A stretch of DNA of 64,000 nt, from positions 157,455 through 221,454 of the forward strand of contig CARVLU010000001.1 in NCBI GenBank assembly GCA_949082785.1, in the 5' to 3' direction. The DNA comes from an uncultured Alphaproteobacteria bacterium (GTDB taxonomy: Bacteria > Pseudomonadota > Alphaproteobacteria > Rs-D84). Positions 9,401 through 16,814 of the stretch are shown here, in pieces (within the stretch, counting starts at the first letter, position 1; every line of letters starts with the position of its first letter). The notes below the pieces were generated by a model. That model was not told the DNA's origin and did no database searches. It was given only the letters and a program-made list of their open reading frames with translations. The position numbers and the translations under genes are program-made.

Positions 9401-9903
9401 AAAATATCCAGGAAATGGCGGGCATGAATCTGGGCCTGGGATTCCTGGTTGTTCAGCAAAGCCTGGCCGATGGCGCCCGTATGCGCCCCGGACAAACAAA
9501 TCAACCCATCGCTGTGCGCGGCCAGTTCGTCGAACGTGATATATGGCCCCAAATGATGATTGTCGCCGCGCATGTACATAATGCGGTTCAAATCGCACAA
9601 ATTCAGATATCCCGCGTGATTTTGCGCCAACAGCACCACGCGCGACAAACTGCCCGCCCGCAAAATTTTGGGGTCGGCGCTGTGATGGTTCAGGGACACT
9701 TCCAGCCCGATGATGGGCTGTACCTTGTTTTTGGGCATAACGTCGGAAAATTCGGCGCATCCCGACATCAAATTCGTATCGGTCAACGCGCACGCCGACA
9801 TGCCGGCCGCCAGGCACAGGGCGGGGATATCTTTGACCCGCAGGGTGCTGGCCCCCACAGAAAACCGAGAATGTGTACGCAGATGAATAAATTGACTTTC
9901 CAT
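6493..9903 (-). CDS. dnaE: DNA polymerase III subunit alpha
   Basis: 1136 residues from the ATG at 9901-9903, chosen because it starts the PHP domain correctly (ESQFIHLRTHSRFSV); a longer reading adds 12 atypical residues. Catalytic subunit of the replicative polymerase. Order: PHP domain (1-~210), palm and fingers with GPGRGSGAGSIVAWALG and the acidic catalytic motif PDFDVDF (about 390), thumb, then the tandem helix-hairpin-helix and OB region in the last third. Full length for the DnaE1 type. The stop overlaps the rsmH start. Confidence 0.96.
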   Translation of the reverse strand: MESQFIHLRTHSRFSVGASTLRVKDIPALCLAAGMSACALTDTNLMSGCAEFSDVMPKNKVQPIIGLEVSLNHHSADPKILRAGSLSRVVLLAQNHAGYLNLCDLNRIMYMRGDNHHLGPYITFDELAAHSDGLICLSGAHTGAIGQALLNNQESQAQIHARHFLDIFGDRFYMELQRHGFPEQEKTEPGFLKLALDMNIPIVATNDVCFAAPENYESADALGCVLGQTKVIDPERPRKSSEQYFKSPQQMVELFADLPEAVENTVNIAQRCGFMVNVHERPLLPRFGDDLETECQMLRDNTMSGLAERLRQHNITDTEPYYEQAEFELQVIIGMGFPGYFLIVADYIDWCRKNDVLTGPGRGSGAGSIVAWALGITHVNPLQYGLLFERFLNPDRISMPDFDVDFEPTGIERVLAYICDKYGHDSVCRIITFGSLQARGAIRDIGRVYGMPYSKSDRLSKLIPQDAKTLKDAVETSTEIQDILDNDDDMRKVVTVAEELEGSLRNLGQHACGVVIGDRPTTQIAPVYRDPANPLPSCQFDGHYLESAGLIKFDFLGLETLVVLKYATRLIAKTRGINIDLDKIPVDDAKTMALWQKGLTEGIFQFDAQFVQQTLRKMHPTSFLEISALNALNRPGPIAFIPQFIARMHGDEPVEFVHPKAEPILKETYGIIVYQEQVMQLTRALAGFTRGQSDNVRKAMGKKIAKMMDELEVKFLDGCEEQKTLDRVTAKDLWEKFKEFAKYAFNKSHAIAYSIVANQCAYLKANYPAEFLAASMSSNLNDTDQLAIFVDDAKTNFNIPIVAPDINESESLFTVRDGKIIYGLAAIKGVGTAATDAIVAERNANGKFKNLTDFAKRCAPIINKRILEAFAKVGVLDTLESNRAAVYMNADAILSYASKSRDGGNSLSLFANTVEDDVTENRLQKNLPRTAPWTFGQRLENELSALGFYISAHPLDQYKHLIARAKLATSATLEALGDRKPVQIAANVNSFSRRRTKTGKDMITINASDSFGNIDAVAFGESAAAFAQILSGENVVLISGKTSARDDRVSIFVDSIAPLSQWMARIAKKMTLDIWDSAVLADVKKALDVLPRGHTQVFLNLHAADKIASLALPNLVELSANTAGDLVALGIRVEIE

Positions 9904-9988
9904 GTCCGCACAATAGCAAAAAAATCGCGCCGCCCGCAACCAGATATTTAGATAAAAAACGATTTTTTTGGCCCCGCGTCAAACCAAC

Positions 9989-10014
9989 AAAAAATCCCCC
10001 GATTGGGGGATTTT
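9989..10014 (-). terminator. Rho-independent terminator after secA
   Basis: AATCCCCC-gatt-GGGGGATT stem with A/T runs on both sides; on the minus strand it ends in a T-run directly after the secA stop. Confidence 0.85.
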
Positions 10015-10016
10015 AA

Positions 10017-12641
10017 TTAATGCAATTTGCCACAGCAATGCTTGTATTTCTGGCCGGATCCACACGGGCAGGGCGCATTGCGGTTCAGCGGTCGATTCCC
10101 CGCACCGGGCGCCGCATTCAGATTGGCGTCATGCTGGGCACGCTGTTGTTCGGTGGCATCGACATCTTCGCGCGTCAGTTCCATCCGACAGATGTACGAA
10201 ATCGACATAATCTTGAAATTGTTGATGGTATTTTTGAACAATTCCAATGCTTCGCGTTTATATTCGTACAGCGGATTTTTCTGGGCGTACCCACGCAGAC
10301 CGATGGCCGTTTGCAGATAATCCATCTGTTGCAGGTGGCGTTTCCAAACCGTATCCAACGCCCCCAGCATCATCTGGCGGGACGCCATCTGCATCATTTC
10401 GGGCCCGTAACGGGTCGCCTGGTGTTCATAACGACGCCGCGCCAACGTCAGCAATGTTTCATATGCCTTGCGTTCGGTGATGATGTCGTCTGTTTTCCAT
10501 TTTTCAATATCGGTGATATCCAACGCGAACACACGCATCATCGCATCATGGATGCCCGCCATGTTCCAGTCGGCCGGGTGCGCTTTTTCCGGGATGTTGT
10601 TTTCGCAAATCATTTCAACAACATCACCAATTAATTCGGATGCCAACGGCGCCAAATCGGTGGATGTCATCAAATCATCACGCTGTTTGTACACAACGCC
10701 GCGCTGTTCATTCATCACGTCGTCATATTTCAGCAATTCTTTGCGCGATTCAAAATAACGGGCTTCGACGCGTTTCTGGGCCTTTTCCAGTGCTTTGGTA
10801 ATCCAGGGATGGGTGATGGCTTCGCCCGTTTTCAGCCCCAGCGTCGTTAACATGCCGTTCAAACGCGCCGCGCCGAAAATGCGCATCAAATCGTCGTCCA
10901 ATGCCAAAAAGAACTTGGAATCGCCCGGGTCACCCTGGCGGCCGGCACGACCGCGCAACTGGTTATCAATACGGCGCGATTCATGGCGTTCGGTCCCAAT
11001 GACATACAGCCCGCCCATATCCAGAACCAGTTTTTTGTTCTGTTCAATCTGGGCATAGATTTCTTTTTTCCGGTCTTCGAAATCCGGCGCCGTTTCGTCC
11101 AGTTCGGCAATCAAATCTTCGGCGTTGCCGCCCAATTTGATGTCGGTCCCGCGGCCCGCCATGTTGGTCGCGATGGTGACCGCGCCGGGGGCGCCGGCCT
11201 GGGCGACAATGCGCGCTTCGGATTCGTGGTGTTTGGCGTTCAAAACGGCCGGTTCAATCCCCAATTCTTTGCGCACGGCCGCGGCCAATTCTTCGGATTT
11301 TTCAATCGATACGGTACCGACCAAAACCGGCTGGCGGCGGGCCATACATTCGCCAATTTGCTTGATAATGGCGGCGTATTTTTCATCCTTGTTCCGGTAA
11401 ATTTCGTCGTGATGGTCGATGCGGGCGACTGGACGGTTTGTTGGGATGGTCACCACGCGCAGCTTGTAAATTTCTTCGAATTCGGCGGCTTCGGTCATGG
11501 CGGTACCAGTCATACCGGACAGTGTCGGGTACAGACGGAACAAATTCTGGTATGAAATGCTGGACACGGTCTGGTTTTCGGGCTGAACCGCGACGTGTTC
11601 CTTGGCTTCGATTGCCTGGTGCAACCCCTTGCCAAAGCGACGTCCGGACATCACACGGCCGGTGAATTCATCAACGATTAAGATTTCCCCACCGCGCACC
11701 ACGTAATTGACGTTTTTCTGGTACAAATGATGCGCCAACAACGATTGTTGGATGTGCATCACCAAAGCTGCGTTTTCCGACGCATACAGATTGTCCCCGA
11801 CCAGCACGCCCATTTCCGATAACAGACGTGTCGCGTGGTCCACACCGGCTTCGGTCAATGTGACGTGGCGGTCTTTTTCATCTTTTTTATAATCATCCGG
11901 GGTCAGCTGGGCGACAACCTGGTCAACCTGGGCGTACAATTCGCTGGTATCTTCGGCCGGGCCGGAAATAATCAGGGGGGTGCGCGCTTCGTCGATTAAG
12001 ATACTGTCAACTTCGTCAACAATGGCAAAGAACAGGGGCCGCAGAACCTGTTGTTCTTTGGAAAATTTCATGTTGTCGCGCAGATAATCAAATCCCAGTT
12101 CGGAATTGGTCACATATGTGATATCGCAATTGTATGCCGCACGGCGTTCGTCATCGGTCATATCATGTTGAATAATACCAATGCTTAACCCCAAGAAGCG
12201 GTACACCTGGCCCATCCATTCGGCGTCGCGCGATGCCAGGTAATCGTTAACAGTAATCAAATGCGCGCCCTTGCCATGCAACGCTTTCAGAAACAGGGCC
12301 AATGTCGCGACCAGTGTTTTCCCTTCGCCGGTGCGCATTTCGGCAATCTGCCCGTTGGTCAACACCATACCGCCAATCATCTGGACATTAAAATGACGCA
12401 AACCGATGGCACGAATGGACGCTTCGCGGACCAGGGCAAACGCATCGGGCAAAATGTTCTTTTCTTTTTCCCCGGCGGCCAGACGGTCACGCAGCGTGTT
12501 TGTCTGTGCACGCAATTCGTCGTCGGTCATGGCATGGTATTTCGGTTCCAAATCATTAATCAGGGATACGGTCTTGTCATACGATTTCACCAACCGGTCG
12601 TTGGCAGACCCCATAATTTTCCCAAAAACATCTTTTAACAT
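10017..12641 (-). CDS. secA: Preprotein translocase ATPase SecA
   Basis: 874 residues from the ATG at 12639-12641, which follows GAAGGAAAG; a start 15 nt upstream is possible. Motor that drives unfolded preproteins through SecYEG. Seen: Walker A in EMRTGEGKTLVATL (about 105), Walker B VDEVDSILIDEARTPL, helicase-type motif TNMAGRGTDIKLGG, and the C-terminal zinc-binding CPCGSGQKYKHCC that contacts SecB and lipid. Length fits the family. It stands alone, with a terminator after it. No secM-like leader was seen. Confidence 0.97.
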   Translation of the reverse strand: MLKDVFGKIMGSANDRLVKSYDKTVSLINDLEPKYHAMTDDELRAQTNTLRDRLAAGEKEKNILPDAFALVREASIRAIGLRHFNVQMIGGMVLTNGQIAEMRTGEGKTLVATLALFLKALHGKGAHLITVNDYLASRDAEWMGQVYRFLGLSIGIIQHDMTDDERRAAYNCDITYVTNSELGFDYLRDNMKFSKEQQVLRPLFFAIVDEVDSILIDEARTPLIISGPAEDTSELYAQVDQVVAQLTPDDYKKDEKDRHVTLTEAGVDHATRLLSEMGVLVGDNLYASENAALVMHIQQSLLAHHLYQKNVNYVVRGGEILIVDEFTGRVMSGRRFGKGLHQAIEAKEHVAVQPENQTVSSISYQNLFRLYPTLSGMTGTAMTEAAEFEEIYKLRVVTIPTNRPVARIDHHDEIYRNKDEKYAAIIKQIGECMARRQPVLVGTVSIEKSEELAAAVRKELGIEPAVLNAKHHESEARIVAQAGAPGAVTIATNMAGRGTDIKLGGNAEDLIAELDETAPDFEDRKKEIYAQIEQNKKLVLDMGGLYVIGTERHESRRIDNQLRGRAGRQGDPGDSKFFLALDDDLMRIFGAARLNGMLTTLGLKTGEAITHPWITKALEKAQKRVEARYFESRKELLKYDDVMNEQRGVVYKQRDDLMTSTDLAPLASELIGDVVEMICENNIPEKAHPADWNMAGIHDAMMRVFALDITDIEKWKTDDIITERKAYETLLTLARRRYEHQATRYGPEMMQMASRQMMLGALDTVWKRHLQQMDYLQTAIGLRGYAQKNPLYEYKREALELFKNTINNFKIMSISYICRMELTREDVDATEQQRAQHDANLNAAPGAGNRPLNRNAPCPCGSGQKYKHCCGKLH

Positions 12642-12689
12642 CTTTCTTTCCTTCAAATAATATCATGACTTGTATAGCAATTTTGTATC

Positions 12690-12717
12690 TTGCGGTCAAG
12701 CCACTTTATGATATAAT
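12690..12717 (+). promoter_or_regulatory. Candidate promoter for the 72-aa protein
   Basis: TTGCGG (12690-12695), 16-nt spacer, TATAAT (12712-12717). The expected start is near 12724. The short leader can form a hairpin GGTGG...CCACC between about 12740 and 12770, just before the ribosome site. Confidence 0.5.
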
Positions 12718-12783
12718 ACAGGGGACAGTAACAAACAAGTAGGGTGGGATAATTTTTTTACCACCCCCCAGGGGACCCAAGCG

Positions 12784-13002
12784 ATGAGAGAACCAATCCA
12801 GCAATTAAATCCGGCCAATATTTCCAGTGACGTGTACGTTATCGCACCGACCCAGATTGAACACATTGCCCAATTATTCGGCGACAGTGTGGCGGACGCG
12901 ATGAACATGCGAACATTTTCCCAAAAAATCCGCCAAATTGCGGAACATTCCCTGCGCAACGCACTGGGGGCGGCGCGCCGGATGGGCGAAAACAAACGAT
13001 AA
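12784..13002 (+). CDS. Small hypothetical protein (72 aa)
   Basis: Soluble, helix-rich, no signal peptide. AGGGGA precedes the ATG. Codon choice matches the neighbours and a promoter lies 66 nt upstream, so I take it as real. Residues 22-50 read IAPTQIEHIAQLFGDSVADA and on; the C-terminus is basic (AARRMGENKR). The pattern might suit a small regulator or partner protein, but I do not recognise a family. It ends 37 nt before the promoter of XRE leader copy 2. Confidence 0.6.
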   Translation: MREPIQQLNPANISSDVYVIAPTQIEHIAQLFGDSVADAMNMRTFSQKIRQIAEHSLRNALGAARRMGENKR

Positions 13003-13038
13003 TCCAACAAATAAAATACACCAATAAATTTAAATCCC

Positions 13039-13067
13039 TTGAAACTTCGCGTGGGATGCGATATAAT
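13039..13067 (+). promoter_or_regulatory. Promoter of leader RNA copy 2
   Basis: TTGAAA (13039-13044), 17-nt spacer, TATAAT (13062-13067), near consensus. Same arrangement as copies 1 and 3. Confidence 0.8.
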
Positions 13068-13073
13068 TCACAC

Positions 13074-13238
13074 GCACAGGGAAACCGGTGTAGGCTTAGA
13101 AACCTGATACTCGTGTCTGCGAAGACAAAAAACATCTCCAACCCATTGGTTGGAGGGTCGTGAATATCCAATAAACGACGCTATTCGAGTAGTAGTTTCT
13201 AACCTCCAACCGCCTATGCTTTATGGGCGGTGTTTTTT
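13074..13238 (+). ncRNA. Structured leader RNA, copy 2 (XRE class)
   Basis: About 165 nt. Conserved 5' segment gggaaaccggtgtaggct; hairpin GTCT-GCGA-AGAC (13115-13126); arm a CTCCAACC (13136-13143); arm b GGTTGGAGG (13148-13156); hairpin GTCGT (13157-13161)/ACGAC (13175-13179) with a GAATAtccAATA loop; small hairpin CTAT/GTAG; arm c CCTCCAACC (13203-13211); terminator CCGCC (13210-13214)/GGCGG (13226-13230) with T-run 13233-13238. Arm c and the terminator share two bases. The XRE start is 26 nt further on, too close for another promoter. Confidence 0.75.
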
Positions 13239-13264
13239 CATAAAAACAACAGGAGATGAAAACT

Positions 13265-13492
13265 ATGGCAAAATTATTAATCGACGCCAATTATTACGGC
13301 AATATCATGCGCCACGCGCGCCAGCATCTGAAAATCAGTGTGGCCGATGCGGCAAAATTACTGAAAATGAACAAGAAAGATTACCAGAAATGCGAACGTG
13401 GCCGTGACCTGTTTGCCGAAGGGACGCTGCGTCGTTTCTTTCACGGGGCGTTTGCACTGCTGGTGATAAAACGCAGCCGCGATAATTTGTAA
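13265..13492 (+). CDS. Small XRE-type HTH protein, copy 2
   Basis: 75 residues. An in-frame ATG exists at 13256, but the start at 13265 (MAKLL) is kept because it matches copy 3 and is properly spaced from AGGAG. One XRE/Cro HTH (residues about 13-55): MRHARQHLKIS, AAKLLKMNKKDYQKCERG, then a basic tail. Differs from copy 3 at very few residues, and from about 13410 on the DNA of the two cassettes is identical. Expression should depend on read-through of the leader terminator. Target DNA unknown. Confidence 0.8.
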   Translation: MAKLLIDANYYGNIMRHARQHLKISVADAAKLLKMNKKDYQKCERGRDLFAEGTLRRFFHGAFALLVIKRSRDNL

Positions 13493-13496
13493 TGCC

Positions 13497-13518
13497 ATCC
13501 CCCGGAATGGGGGATTTT
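13497..13518 (+). terminator. Terminator after XRE copy 2
   Basis: ATCCCCC-ggaat-GGGGGAT followed by TTTTATT, 5 nt past the stop. An identical copy follows XRE copy 3 (26964-26985). Confidence 0.75.
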
Positions 13519-13522
13519 ATTA

Positions 13523-13681
13523 CTGGATTGCCACGCCACTGACGTGGCTCGCAATGACAAGGGTGTTTAATTTCCCGGGTACTTCATCCCCTTTGTCATT
13601 GCGAACGCAGTGAAGCAATCCAGTGAATAGTGGTCTGTTCCTTATTATCTGGATTGCCGCGCCGATGGCTCGCAATGACAA
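13523..13681. repeat. Cluster of three dispersed palindromic repeats
   Basis: Three units of the ctggattgcc...gcaatgacaa family: forward 13523-13560, inverted 13593-13623, forward 13649-13681. The block is identical to 26990-27148 (offset 13467) and separates XRE copy 2 from the 3' end of tolA. Confidence 0.85.
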
Positions 13682-13688
13682 CGGGGAT

Positions 13689-13711
13689 AAAAAAATCCCC
13701 CATGCGGGGGA
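13689..13711 (-). terminator. Terminator after tolA
   Basis: CCCCC-atgc-GGGGG with a T-run on the minus strand, 6 nt after the tolA stop. It shows that the Tol operon now ends at tolA. Confidence 0.8.
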
Positions 13712-13716
13712 CAGCG

Positions 13717-14481
13717 TTACATAACCTTGCCCTGGGTGGGGTAAAATGTCAGCTGAATCTTTTCCCATTTGGCAAATTCACCGGGCGGCAACATCTTGAA
13801 CGGTTGACACGTGTTAATCGCATCACGAATGGTATCCAATACATAGGCAAATCCCGCATCCGTATTTGCCCGCGCGGCGGATTCAAACCACACGTCGCGA
13901 ACCATGCCGTTTTTGTTCATGGTCAAATGCGCCACCGCGCGAATATCGGTGATATCGGGCCGCGTTGTATCAATGACCCAACAACGCGTCATCGCCACCC
14001 GCAGGGCATCAACCACCGAAATCGACATCGTACGGTCCAACGTCATAACTTCGCGGTTAACACGCACAACGGTTCTTTTTTTCGGGGCCGGTTTTTCTTC
14101 CACCGGCTTTTCGGGGGCGGGCGTCGGTTCAGGTTTTGGCGACGGTGGCACTTCGTCCACCAACGACGGGGTATCTATTGGTTTTTCGGAAACCGGGTCC
14201 GGTTCGGGTGCCGGGGTGGGGGTGGGTGTCGGTTCCGGCACCGGGTCGGGCGTCGGCGCGGGGTCCGGTTCGGGCATCGCCGTATTCATCAGTCGGGTTT
14301 CATCGCCCGTGACATTGACCGCCGACAAATCGATTTCCGTGATTTCCACGCGGTCGGGCGCCACCAGTTTCGCCCGGTCAACCACAACCGCAAACGACGT
14401 CAGCATCACTGCCACCAGCGCCAGATGGCCGCCCACCGACATCAAAAAATTTTCAGATGAAAATTGATTCCACCGTTTCAT
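13717..14481 (-). CDS. tolA: TolA-like envelope protein
   Basis: 254 residues. One N-terminal membrane helix (about 15-33), then a long Pro/Glu/Thr-rich periplasmic linker (about 70-135) and a C-terminal domain (about 155-250) that starts VVDALRVAMTRCWVID and resembles the TolA/TonB C-terminal fold. TolA links the TolQR motor in the inner membrane to TolB-Pal at the outer membrane. Its ATG overlaps the tolR stop by one base. tolB and pal, the usual next genes, are absent; a terminator and the repeat/XRE cassette follow. Confidence 0.85.
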   Translation of the reverse strand: MKRWNQFSSENFLMSVGGHLALVAVMLTSFAVVVDRAKLVAPDRVEITEIDLSAVNVTGDETRLMNTAMPEPDPAPTPDPVPEPTPTPTPAPEPDPVSEKPIDTPSLVDEVPPSPKPEPTPAPEKPVEEKPAPKKRTVVRVNREVMTLDRTMSISVVDALRVAMTRCWVIDTTRPDITDIRAVAHLTMNKNGMVRDVWFESAARANTDAGFAYVLDTIRDAINTCQPFKMLPPGEFAKWEKIQLTFYPTQGKVM

Positions 14482-14882
14482 TACTTATCCAATTGTGTCC
14501 GCAATCCGACGCGCTGGAAACCGGCGTCCTTTAACTTGCCCATCATCACCATGACCGCACCGTAATCCGCGTGGCGGTCACCGTTAATCATAATGGTTAA
14601 CTGGGGATTTTCACCGCGCATGGCAACCGCGCGTTTGACGACATTGTCGGCCGCCAACTGCATTTCCCCCAGATAATAACGACCCGCGGAATCCACACTG
14701 ACCGAAATGGCGTGGTCGTTGCCCGTCAATGCCGACCGACCCGCGCGCGGCAAATCCAAATCAATCCCCGCCGTCAATATCGGTGTCGTCACCATAAAGA
14801 CCGCCAGCAACACCGTCATGATGTCAATCATGGGCGTCAACGAAATGCTGGCATCTGAACTTCTGCGTCTGCTTCTGGACAT
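14481..14882 (-). CDS. tolR: TolR, proton-channel partner of TolQ
   Basis: 133 residues, typical for ExbD/TolR. One membrane helix (about 18-38) following ISLTPMIDIMTVLLAVF, whose Asp (D19) is the expected proton-carrying residue. The rest is the periplasmic domain (TIMINGDRHADYGAVMVMM). Uses the proton motive force with TolQ to move TolA. Lies between tolQ (21 nt gap) and tolA (1-nt overlap). Confidence 0.92.
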   Translation of the reverse strand: MSRSRRRSSDASISLTPMIDIMTVLLAVFMVTTPILTAGIDLDLPRAGRSALTGNDHAISVSVDSAGRYYLGEMQLAADNVVKRAVAMRGENPQLTIMINGDRHADYGAVMVMMGKLKDAGFQRVGLRTQLDK

Positions 14883-14903
14883 AATGCGACGTTTCCTTTG
14901 TTA

Positions 14904-15422
14904 TTATTTCTTTGACTTCTTTTCAATTTTGATGGCAGATTTCATTTCTTTGCGACTGTCTTCCAATGTGTCGTACAAATCGTCCGCTTTCTTGGTAAAA
15001 TATTGATACGCGACCGCCGCCGGCACCGCCGCAATCAGCCCCAGCGCCGTTGTCCCCAATGCCGTCGCCAAACCCGGTGCAATCACCCCGATGGACACAG
15101 ACTGGTTCACACCGATGGATGCAAACGAATCCATCACGCCCCAGATTGTCCCAAACAGCCCCACAAACGGCCCCACATACGACAACATGGATAAAAACCA
15201 CAAATTCCGGTCATACGGGCGAATCAAACGGTCAACCACCAAATCCAGGTTGTCATTCGGCTGAATCCGGACCGGATTTCTGCGCGCGCCGCGCCACAAA
15301 CGAATTTTTTCAATAATAATCGCCCACGACACCACACTGGCCGCCACCAACAGCAGCGAAATAAACAGTGTCATGATATCCCCGCCCGTAAACAGCGATA
15401 ATAACGAGAAGTTGTTGGTCAT
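14904..15422 (-). CDS. tolQ: TolQ, inner-membrane motor protein
   Basis: 172 residues from the ATG at 15420-15422, which follows AAGGAAAGG; a longer reading runs into ybgC and is rejected. Three membrane helices: near residues 17-37, a second about 85-110 in YVGPFVGLFGTIWGVMDSF, and a third with ALGTTALGLIAAVPAAVAYQY, the MotA/TolQ/ExbB signature. At the short end of the family (about 220), mainly in the cytoplasmic loop. Works with TolR in outer-membrane constriction at division. Confidence 0.92.
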   Translation of the reverse strand: MTNNFSLLSLFTGGDIMTLFISLLLVAASVVSWAIIIEKIRLWRGARRNPVRIQPNDNLDLVVDRLIRPYDRNLWFLSMLSYVGPFVGLFGTIWGVMDSFASIGVNQSVSIGVIAPGLATALGTTALGLIAAVPAAVAYQYFTKKADDLYDTLEDSRKEMKSAIKIEKKSKK

Positions 15423-15447
15423 CTTTTTCCTTTCCTTTTTTAAAAAT

Positions 15448-15825
15448 TTACCGTTCCACAATTTCCAGCATTTCCGCCGGAATGCGTTTCGGGCGCAGAT
15501 TTGCGCCAATATATGCGACCGCGGCCGTCAGTATAGCATAAACGGTGCCGTCTTTCACGAACTTTTGTTCAATATCCAGCGATGCGGCGCCCAGTTTGGT
15601 CATGCGGGTTTCGACGACAAATTCGTCCCCCAACCGCAACGGCCGGATATAATTAATGCCCAGCGATTTAATCACAAACCCGACGTCGCCGTCCGGGGGC
15701 GTTGCACCGTGCAACCACTGCATCCGGGCGCGTTCGGCAATTTCGATATAGCGGCCATGATACACAATCCCGCCCGCATCCGTATCGGCATAGGCAATCA
15801 TAAACGGGAACACATGCGGCGTCAT
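15448..15825 (-). CDS. ybgC: Acyl-CoA thioesterase YbgC
   Basis: 125 residues, a single hot-dog domain. The 4-hydroxybenzoyl-CoA thioesterase-type motif is seen as YADTDAGGIVYHGRYIEI with the catalytic Asp (residue 15). Hydrolyses acyl-CoA or acyl-ACP thioesters; its link to the Tol system is long-standing gene order. The start overlaps the ruvB stop by 4 nt. Placed immediately before tolQ, as in most proteobacteria. Confidence 0.92.
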   Translation of the reverse strand: MTPHVFPFMIAYADTDAGGIVYHGRYIEIAERARMQWLHGATPPDGDVGFVIKSLGINYIRPLRLGDEFVVETRMTKLGAASLDIEQKFVKDGTVYAILTAAVAYIGANLRPKRIPAEMLEIVER

Positions 15826-16814
15826 TTTTCCAACCCCAAATGTTTGTATCCGGCGTCGGTGATAATGCGACCGCGGGGCGTGCGTTGCACAAAGCCCAAC
15901 TGCATCAGATACGGTTCGATTACATCTTCGATGGTGTCGGTCGGTTCCGACAGCGCCGCCGCCAAATTATCAACCCCGACCGGCCCCCCGGCGTAATGGC
16001 GAATAATCGCGTTCATATATTCCCGGTCAATTTCATCCAGACCGCGCCCGTCCACATGCAACTGGAACAGGGTGGTCTTTATCGTATCGGCGGTGATTTG
16101 CGGCGCGCCGGTGGCGGCGGCAAAATCGCGCGCGCGTTTCAGCAACCGGTTGGCAATACGCGGCGTGCCGCGTGCCGCCCCGGCCAGTGCCAGCGCAGCA
16201 TCCGCATCAATCGACGTGCCCAAAATCCCGGCACTGCGCCGGATAATCTGGGCCAAATCGGCCGGCGAATAGAATGTCAGACGCAAATCAATCCCAAAAC
16301 GGTCGCGCAACGGATTGGACAACAACCCGGTACGCGTTGTGGCCCCCACCAGCGTAAACGGCGGCAGGTCGATGCGCACACTTTTGGCGCTGGGGCCTTC
16401 GCCCAGCATGATGTCCAGCTTAAAATCTTCCATGGCGGAATACAGGACTTCTTCAATTGCGGTCGGCAGACGGTGAATTTCATCAATAAACAACACGTCC
16501 ATCGGTTCCAGCGATGTCAGAATCGCGGCCAAATCCCCCTGTTTGGTCAGCATGGGCGCGGCCGTTGCCCGGAAATTGGTCCCCAATTCGTTCGCCACAA
16601 TATGGGCCAGGGTGGTCTTCCCCAACCCCGGCGGCCCATACAGCAACACATGGTCCATGGCTTCCCCGCGCGACCGGGCGCCTGAAATAAAGACCGACAG
16701 GTTTTGCTTTAAACTGTCATGCCCGATAAAATCCCCCAGCGTTTTCGGTCGGATGGATGCCGCCAAATCGTCCGGGATATTCGGGTCCAAAAATCTATCG
16801 TTTGTGTTCATCAT
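15822..16814 (-). CDS. ruvB: Holliday junction DNA helicase RuvB
   Basis: 330 residues, normal length. AAA+ motor of branch migration with RuvA. Seen: IRPKTLGDFIGHDSLKQNL, Walker A GPPGLGKTTLAHIVA (about 60), Walker B LFIDEIHRLP, sensor 1 GATTRTGLLS, arginine finger LRDRFG, and a C-terminal winged helix (AALSEPTDTIEDVIEPYL). ruvA and ruvC, which usually precede it, are not here; an alpha/beta hydrolase gene takes that place and its stop touches the ruvB start. Confidence 0.96.
   Translation of the reverse strand: MMNTNDRFLDPNIPDDLAASIRPKTLGDFIGHDSLKQNLSVFISGARSRGEAMDHVLLYGPPGLGKTTLAHIVANELGTNFRATAAPMLTKQGDLAAILTSLEPMDVLFIDEIHRLPTAIEEVLYSAMEDFKLDIMLGEGPSAKSVRIDLPPFTLVGATTRTGLLSNPLRDRFGIDLRLTFYSPADLAQIIRRSAGILGTSIDADAALALAGAARGTPRIANRLLKRARDFAAATGAPQITADTIKTTLFQLHVDGRGLDEIDREYMNAIIRHYAGGPVGVDNLAAALSEPTDTIEDVIEPYLMQLGFVQRTPRGRIITDAGYKHLGLEK

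Noticed and set aside
13523..13681. Insertion sequence at the palindromic repeats
   Set aside because: No transposase or longer terminal repeats; these are short dispersed palindromes only.
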